This document shows positions 40,607 through 45,570 of a DNA stretch of 45,570 nt, one piece after another; the stretch's first letter is position 1, and each line of letters starts with the position of its first letter. The stretch comes from Strigomonas culicis. Taxonomy: Eukaryota > Euglenozoa > Kinetoplastea > Trypanosomatida > Trypanosomatidae. Location: contig AUXH01000085.1 in the NCBI GenBank assembly GCA_000482145.1, positions 1-45,570 of the forward strand, read 5' to 3'. The notes under the pieces were generated by a model, which was given only the letters and a program-made list of their open reading frames with translations, ran no database searches and was not told the origin of the DNA. Position numbers and translations under genes: made by a program.

Positions 40607-42352
40607 TTAGCTGTATTTAATAGGCAAATCCAAAACTTCATCTGTTGTGTCAATCGACTCCGCCACCTGAAGCGTGTGGTAAAACCAGTCCTCTTCCTCG
40701 ATGTACGTGTTGAGGCCCGGAAAGGAGATGATGATATTGAGTGCGGTCGTAAGGTTCACGGTGCTGACCCCCGGGGGTGGCAGGTACTTGTGATGCGTGT
40801 AGTTCTTGCCCTCGCCGCCGGCGTCCCGCCCGCCGGCGTGGCGGTGTGGGTGCTTGATCTTCTGCCCGCTGCTTTGTTTACAAAAGGTGTTGGGAAGCTG
40901 CAGTGCGCAGTCGAACGTCACATCCGACGCGGCGGGGATGCTCGTCGTGTACTCGTAGCGCGCGAGCGGCTCCTGGAAGCGCATGGGCGCCTGCAGTGGT
41001 TTGAAGATGGAGATGTTCTCGATGAGCTCGACCCGCACGGTCGGGATGCGCTTGCGAGCGTGTTCGTTGCGCACCGTCACCCGCAGCGGGATGGAGCCGA
41101 CCGGCAGCGGCAGCTCGTTCTTCAGCGCGTCCTCGACCGTCGGCACCACGTGGCCCATCGCCTCCGCGCGGAACTGTTTTTTCAGCTCCATCTCCGCGCC
41201 GCCGCACAGCGCCGCGTGGTCGTCCGCGGCGCAGAAAATAGACTCCGCGATGTTCTTGTTCTTGCCCTCTTCGTCGTCGAGCAGCAGGGCGCGCGAGCAG
41301 AGCACCTGCACCTCCACCTCGATCGCGCCGCCGCTGTCGAAGCAGCACATGTTGCCGAAGCCGCCACAGCCAAAGAGCTGGTACCGCGCCGACAGCGGCG
41401 GCAGCGTCGTCACCGCCTCCTTCTGGTAGCTCGCGGGGAAGATGGAGACGCCATGCTCGGGGTGCTGCAGCGCGGTCGCCGAGGCCGACGCGTCCTTCAG
41501 CTTCTGCCGCAGCCGGTCCGAGCCGTGGAGCATGATGTTTGCCTCCGTGTAGCAGCGCAGCAGTTGGTGCTTTGACAGCACGGAGAGCACGAAGAAGGTC
41601 GTCTGCTTCGTCAGCTTCCGCGTCGGCATGCCCCCGTTGCCGTTGTGGCGGTTGAACTGCCGCGGCGGCGGCGGCACGAGCTGCGCCTCCGCCCAGTAGC
41701 GGATGCTGCCGGCCGCGCCGGAGGTCGCGTAGTACAGCGACGGCGGCAGCCACGGCGGCAGGCGGAAGGCGAAGGGGTAGGCGTGGTGCCCGGGCATCAG
41801 CCGCCGTGGCGTCCGGCGCAGGTGGCGATGGGCCTCCGCCGCGTCGGGCACCGCGACGGCGATCTGGTCGGCGCTGAGCACGCCCGGCAGCCGCCCCGCC
41901 GCCGGCGGCGGCTGCACCGTCTCCTCCGCCTCGTCGCTGTCGTAGTCCTCGTCGTCGCTGCTGCAGCGGTTGCCATCCTCGATGGACTTCTCCGGCGTCA
42001 CGCGCGCGTAGGGCGCCGCGCGGTGCTCCTTGTACAGAAACTCCTGCTTCACCTGCGCCTCCACCTCCATCGCCTCCGACTTGCGCGGCGGCCCCGCGAG
42101 CGTTACGTGGCGGGAGAGATAGACGCGCGAGGAGGTGTACGAGGCGAGGAGGGCATCGAACTCCGCCTGGTCATCGCGCACAACGTGGCTCTCCTTTCCG
42201 TAGAGACACAGCCGGATGCGGTGGTACGGATACCCTTTCTTGTACTTGGCCGGGACCATCACGCGCACCTCGCCGTGGAGGAACTCACTCGGCGTGTACT
42301 TGCTCTTTTCGAATTGGACATCGATGTGCAGGCCTGACACAACATCCGACAT
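40607..42352 (-). CDS. Arrestin-fold protein (copy 2)
   Basis: A 581-residue arrestin-domain protein, diverged from but related to its left neighbour. It shows first strands with LHIDVQFEKSKYTPSEFLHGEVRV (about 8-31, written here only as landmark ends LHIDV and HGEVRV), IRLCLYGKESHVV, the block YPFAFRLPPWLPPSLYY (about 190-206), SIRYWAEAQL, and C-domain strands VTVRNEHARKRIP and SIFKPLQ. The C-terminus has ALNIIISFPGLNTYIEEED, which parallels the copy 1 tail. An acidic stretch (SSDDEDYDSDEAEE) lies near 130-145. Function is likely an adaptor in membrane-protein sorting or signalling, by analogy with alpha-arrestins. The ATG at 42352 (MSDVVSG) is the start; the open frame five codons further begins at a non-ATG codon. 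Confidence 0.82.
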   Translation of the reverse strand: MSDVVSGLHIDVQFEKSKYTPSEFLHGEVRVMVPAKYKKGYPYHRIRLCLYGKESHVVRDDQAEFDALLASYTSSRVYLSRHVTLAGPPRKSEAMEVEAQVKQEFLYKEHRAAPYARVTPEKSIEDGNRCSSDDEDYDSDEAEETVQPPPAAGRLPGVLSADQIAVAVPDAAEAHRHLRRTPRRLMPGHHAYPFAFRLPPWLPPSLYYATSGAAGSIRYWAEAQLVPPPPRQFNRHNGNGGMPTRKLTKQTTFFVLSVLSKHQLLRCYTEANIMLHGSDRLRQKLKDASASATALQHPEHGVSIFPASYQKEAVTTLPPLSARYQLFGCGGFGNMCCFDSGGAIEVEVQVLCSRALLLDDEEGKNKNIAESIFCAADDHAALCGGAEMELKKQFRAEAMGHVVPTVEDALKNELPLPVGSIPLRVTVRNEHARKRIPTVRVELIENISIFKPLQAPMRFQEPLARYEYTTSIPAASDVTFDCALQLPNTFCKQSSGQKIKHPHRHAGGRDAGGEGKNYTHHKYLPPPGVSTVNLTTALNIIISFPGLNTYIEEEDWFYHTLQVAESIDTTDEVLDLPIKYS

Positions 42353-42365
42353 CACTAACGCAAAC

Positions 42366-42384
42366 AATAATAATAATAATAATA
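42366..42384. repeat. (TAA)n microsatellite
   Basis: About six TAA units in the predicted 5' leader of arrestin copy 2, about 14 bases from its ATG. Confidence 0.88.
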
Positions 42385-42436
42385 GTGCAATGGAAACCAG
42401 AACAACAAGAAGAGCAAATCAACTTAGCTATAACAG

Positions 42437-42438
42437 CT
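42437..42438 (-). promoter_or_regulatory. Candidate spliced-leader acceptor AG for arrestin copy 2
   Basis: A T-run on the minus strand (42439-42450) ends in CAG, a strong acceptor context. The leader would be about 84 bases. Confidence 0.48.
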
Positions 42439-43075
42439 GAAAAAAAAAAGTAGAAAACGTATGTGTGCAGAGATGTCAACTTACACCTTATTAGGCAACA
42501 ACCCCAACCCAAACAATCTAAAAAAAAAAAAAAAACGGTAACAATTTCGTTTCCTCACTGCTCTAATATGCGAGAGAAAACTGCATTCACGGAGTAGAGG
42601 AAAGGAAGAAAAAAAAAAGAATGAAATAAATACATCTATATACTTATCGCGCAATATCAACACGTGTACGACAGACAGATCCCACTGCTGACAAGTAGGC
42701 ACAGCCGTGTATGTTCCACATGACAGCAACATGCTTTGCTATTTAAAAATAATATATGTGTGTATGTATACATAAAAAGAAAAATAATGGAGAATTGTAC
42801 ACTTTTCTTTTTACATTGTAGCAATCATTTTTTTTTTAAAAAAACATTACAATATGATCGCGTGAATTAGAACAACAGCACAAATCAAAGCAAAACAAAC
42901 TAAAGAGGGAAAGAAGGTGATGAGAGAATGCACAGGGGCGCTGGAGTAACCACACAATATGCAAGAAAAAAAAAGAGAAGAACACAAGCGAAAAGAAGAC
43001 GAAAAGGTACACCAAGTACCTTTTCTATTTGTGTCCTCTCCCTTCCTTTTTTTTTCTCTTTCTACGCGTATGCTA

Positions 43076-44644
43076 CTATAACGTCCGAGCCATCTTCATC
43101 TGCGCCTCGAACGTCAGCTCATCCGGATAAACACAGTTAATGTTAGTTGTCTCATCGTACGGCGGCGCGACCTGGTGCGTGGCCCGCGCCGGGTACCGTA
43201 TGTGCATCGTGAAGCCCTTATTGTTGAGCCGATCACCGGTGATGCTCTGACTGTACGGCGTGCGGTCGTTGTAGTGCGCGCCGGGGCCGGCGCCCTCCGT
43301 CTCGTGCTGTCGGTGCCGAGCGACAAAGTCGCCCTTGTAGAAGACGGTGCCGGGGGCCGCCTTCTCCTTCGCGCGGTGGTCCGGGCTGTAATGGCCCGGC
43401 CCCGGCACGCCGTTGTCGTAGGCCGCGAGGTCGAGGTCGTGCGCGCCGCCGAACACCGCGCGGCGCGACCGCGGCTCGACGAGCGCGTGGTTGGGGTAGC
43501 GCAGGTGCTCGCTGCTGCGCACATCCTCCGCGTGGCGCTCGGCCGCGGCGGCGGCCGCCTCCAGTCGACGGCGCTCCGCGAGCAGCGGGTCGAAGGGCTT
43601 CGAGTGTAGCCGCCCGCCGGACGGCGGCGGTACGCGCGCGCTGGTGTCGTACGTGCCGGGGCCCGGCACGCGGCCGGCGTCGGCCCCCTCGCGGCGGCAG
43701 ATCATCGAGAAGCCCTTGTGGTAGTCGTAGTCGAAGTCGGACGGCAGGACGGGCGACTCCACCGGGCTGCGCGGCGGCGCCGCCTCCGTCTCGGGCGGCG
43801 CGCGCCGCTGCGTCGGCGGGTGGATGCGCGGCGCGTGGCGCTTGTGCCGCTCAAGGATGTCCGCCGCGCGGTGCACGTTGTACGCGGCGGGCCCGGGGCC
43901 GGGGGTCAGGTCCTCCTTGAGCCGCCCGCGCCCGCCGAAGGTCGACACGTTCGTGAAGCGGTTCGCCGGCGCCACGGTGCGGCAGGCGATGCTGTGCGGG
44001 TCACTGTCGTAGGCGCCGGGGCCCGGCGTGTGCTCCGCGCGCTTGCGGTGGCGGTGCGGGACGCTGTCGGGGTGCGCGCCGCGCCGCGCGATTGCATCGG
44101 CCATCCCGGGGATGTCGTAGCTGCCGGGCCCCGGCACCTTCGCGCGCTCGCGGTCGGTCGCGCTCACCGCGCGCAGGCCGAAGTGCGCTCCGGGCTTCAC
44201 GCCGCACTCGGTGTGGTCGAAGATGGTGGGCACCGTGTACTCCCCGGGGCCGACCTCACCCGTCTGCGACACGGCCCAGCTGTTCTGCCGCTTGCCGTAC
44301 AGACTGTAGGCGGGGCCCCCGGGGGTCAGCGCCATGCTGTGCTGCTTCGGCTCCGTGACGGTCGGCCGCGGCGCGTCCGCGCGGTCGGCTGCGTCGGCGG
44401 GCGCCGCAATGTCGTGCGGCGGCAGGTGCGTCGCGCGGCCGGTGCCGATGGTGCTAGGGATCGGGTACTCACCGGGCCCCACCGCGTCCGTCTCGGACGA
44501 CCGCGGCGGATACTTGCCTAAGACGCTGCGCTTCGTGCTATCCGACTTGGGACCGAAGGCAGGCGGCAGCTCGTAGTCCCCATTGCCGGGGCGGTGGTCG
44601 CGCAGGCGCAGGTGCGCGTACGGCGTGAACCCTCCCAGCTCCAT
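43076..44644 (-). CDS. Sperm-tail PG-rich repeat (SHIPPO-type) protein
   Basis: A 522-residue protein built on about ten PG-rich repeats of the STPGR/SHIPPO type, core P-G-P-G-x-Y. They lie near residues 19-26 (PGNGDYEL), 56-63 (GPGEYPIP), 108-113, 132-139 (GPGEYTVP), 171-179 (PGPGSYDIP), 207-213 (PGPGAYD), 248-256, 327-333 (PGPGTYD), 414-419 (PGPGHY) and 452-458. Spacing is 30 to 80 residues, with basic, proline-rich linkers and no catalytic domain. Proteins with these repeats bind microtubules of flagella and other stable arrays, in some cases inside the doublet lumen, so a place in the axoneme or subpellicular cytoskeleton is inferred. Start is the ATG at 44644 (MELGGFTPYAH), and the first repeat follows at once, so nothing is missing from the N-terminus. 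Confidence 0.88.
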   Translation of the reverse strand: MELGGFTPYAHLRLRDHRPGNGDYELPPAFGPKSDSTKRSVLGKYPPRSSETDAVGPGEYPIPSTIGTGRATHLPPHDIAAPADAADRADAPRPTVTEPKQHSMALTPGGPAYSLYGKRQNSWAVSQTGEVGPGEYTVPTIFDHTECGVKPGAHFGLRAVSATDRERAKVPGPGSYDIPGMADAIARRGAHPDSVPHRHRKRAEHTPGPGAYDSDPHSIACRTVAPANRFTNVSTFGGRGRLKEDLTPGPGPAAYNVHRAADILERHKRHAPRIHPPTQRRAPPETEAAPPRSPVESPVLPSDFDYDYHKGFSMICRREGADAGRVPGPGTYDTSARVPPPSGGRLHSKPFDPLLAERRRLEAAAAAAERHAEDVRSSEHLRYPNHALVEPRSRRAVFGGAHDLDLAAYDNGVPGPGHYSPDHRAKEKAAPGTVFYKGDFVARHRQHETEGAGPGAHYNDRTPYSQSITGDRLNNKGFTMHIRYPARATHQVAPPYDETTNINCVYPDELTFEAQMKMARTL

Positions 44645-44698
44645 GTGTTATACAGGACAATGATACAATAACAAAAGTACACAGAGAGACACCAAACG

Positions 44699-44721
44699 TA
44701 TATATATATATATATATATAT
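44699..44721. repeat. (TA)n microsatellite
   Basis: Eleven TA units in the probable 5' leader of the PG-rich repeat gene, about 55 bases from its ATG. Confidence 0.93.
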
Positions 44722-44725
44722 GTGT

Positions 44726-44727
44726 CT
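44726..44727 (-). promoter_or_regulatory. Candidate spliced-leader acceptor AG
   Basis: First AG after the short pyrimidine tract at about 44748-44763 on the minus strand. The TA microsatellite would then fall in the leader, which would be about 81 bases long. Confidence 0.33.
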
Positions 44728-45093
44728 TGAAGATTATATGTTAATTAAAAAGGAAGAAGAGTACAAAGATGAAACAAACAAAGGAAGAAATGTGTGAAGG
44801 TATATCAATTCTTTCCTATCTACAAAATCACCTTCGAAAAACGAAAGAGAGAGGAGAGTAGAGAAGAGCGAAGAGAGATTGTTCTGTGAACAAAAAAAAG
44901 GAAAAACGTGTCAATCAACCAGAATACGCAAAGGACTGAACGTCCATAGAAGTGAAGAGAGTGAACCTGTACCGTTACTCGATTTTTTTTTTGTATTAAA
45001 TAGTAAATAAAAATAAAAAATAAGAGGAAAAAAAAGCTTATTCCTTTTCTTTAAGAAAGAAAAAAAAAAGAGTGAACTTCAGGAATATTTCCT

Positions 45094-45570
45094 TTACTCC
45101 TTGGCAGCCTCGACAGCCGGGGCCTCGACGGCCTCCTCGACCTCGCGAGGGTCCGCCTCCTTGGACACGGGGATCTCGCCGTGGGCGTTGGAGAGGGACT
45201 GCGCGTCGTACTTGGGCCAGCGGGTGACCTTGACCTTGCGGATGCGGAGGTCGCGCAGAGGGATGATCGTGTTGCAGCGCTTCGCGAGGGCGTCCGTCAG
45301 GATGTTGCGGGTGATGACGTTCACGGCCTTGCTGATGTCCAGCTTCGCGAGGCGGCGGGTGATCATGTTGGTGATACGCATGCGCACCCACTTGACCAGA
45401 CGCTGCTTGGCGTAGCAGTTGCGGGACAGCTGGTTGTCCTGCTTCTTGGTGAAGCAGATGACGAAGATGCGGAGGACGTAGCCGTCCGCGGTCTTGGCCT
45501 CGACAACCGACTCCATCGTCGTGCACCACTTGCGCATCAAGCTGTAGGTGCGGTCCGTGGTCATGTTGAT
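45094..45570 (-). CDS. RPS3A: 40S ribosomal protein eS1 (S3a), C-terminal part
   Basis: The last 158 residues of small-subunit protein eS1. The frame is open to the right edge, so about 105 N-terminal residues lie outside the window. Matching blocks are [34 protein letters not shown], an Arg-rich helix with [34 protein letters not shown] and LSNAHGEI. The tail is acidic and alanine-rich, as is common in this family. eS1 lies near the mRNA exit side of the 40S subunit. The internal ATG at 45564 is not the real start, because the conserved sequence continues upstream of it. It is the most upstream gene in this stretch of the array. Confidence 0.95.
   Translation of the reverse strand: MNMTTDRTYSLMRKWCTTMESVVEAKTADGYVLRIFVICFTKKQDNQLSRNCYAKQRLVKWVRMRITNMITRRLAKLDISKAVNVITRNILTDALAKRCNTIIPLRDLRIRKVKVTRWPKYDAQSLSNAHGEIPVSKEADPREVEEAVEAPAVEAAKE

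Larger units (their letters stand above)
42353..43075. other. Intergenic spacer, PG-rich repeat gene to arrestin copy 2
   Basis: About 720 AT-rich bases with a (TAA)n run at 42366-42384, the candidate acceptor of arrestin copy 2 and long A/T homopolymers. The right part is probably 3' untranslated region of the PG-rich repeat gene. No gene is supported. Confidence 0.62.
44645..45093. other. Intergenic spacer, eS1 to PG-rich repeat gene
   Basis: AT-rich spacer with the TA microsatellite at 44699-44721, a candidate acceptor, a purine-rich plus-strand stretch near 44840-44880 and long A runs next to the eS1 stop. No gene is supported. Confidence 0.62.

Noticed and set aside
1..45570. CRISPR arrays, insertion sequences, retrotransposons, prophage or bacterial operon signals
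   Set aside because: No spaced direct repeats, transposase, reverse transcriptase or phage motifs were seen, and the gene set is eukaryotic throughout.

Overview
The window looks like nuclear DNA from a kinetoplastid protist, most likely a trypanosomatid. All fifteen supportable genes lie head to tail on the minus strand with no sign of introns, as in a polycistronic transcription unit read from right to left. Gene bodies are GC-rich with strong G/C third-position bias. The spacers (about 0.3 to 1.1 kb) are AT-rich and full of homopolymers and microsatellites. Most gene starts are preceded, reading in the gene's direction, by a pyrimidine-rich tract and then an AG, as expected for spliced-leader trans-splicing. 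TAA, TAG and TGA all end genes here, so the code is standard. No strand switch, tRNA, rRNA, CRISPR array, transposon or bacterial-type signal was seen. The species cannot be named from this sequence.

Layout in transcription order, right to left: ribosomal protein eS1 (S3a), cut by the right edge; a sperm-tail PG-rich repeat (SHIPPO-type) protein; two adjacent, diverged arrestin-fold proteins; two unrecognised proteins, one low-complexity and one multi-pass membrane; a 1411-residue protein kinase with EF-hand-like motifs and a C-terminal KA1-like region; a phosphatidylinositol phosphate kinase with a coiled-coil N-terminus; the mitochondrial RNA helicase SUV3; a 2703-residue WD-repeat/EF-hand protein of the WDR49/WDR64 (CFAP337) kind; the ESCRT-III subunit VPS60/CHMP5; an unrecognised 572-residue protein; ribosomal protein eL20 (L18a); a 2941-residue central-pair protein of the SPAG17/PF6 kind; and a single-pass membrane protein of unknown function near the left edge.

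The genes are not an operon with one task. Three are probably axonemal (SPAG17/PF6-like, WD/EF-hand, PG-rich repeat). Four belong to signalling or membrane traffic (PIP kinase, EF-hand kinase, two arrestins), plus VPS60. Two are ribosomal and one is mitochondrial RNA decay. Mixed content is normal for a kinetoplastid gene array, where control is mainly after transcription.

No wholly new system is evident. The points most worth a second look are the kinase (split catalytic domain, HKD in place of HRD, glutamine at position 12 of both EF-hand loops, KA1-like tail), the tandem arrestin pair, the (CT)n microsatellites that sit where polypyrimidine tracts should be, and four long genes without a recognised family.
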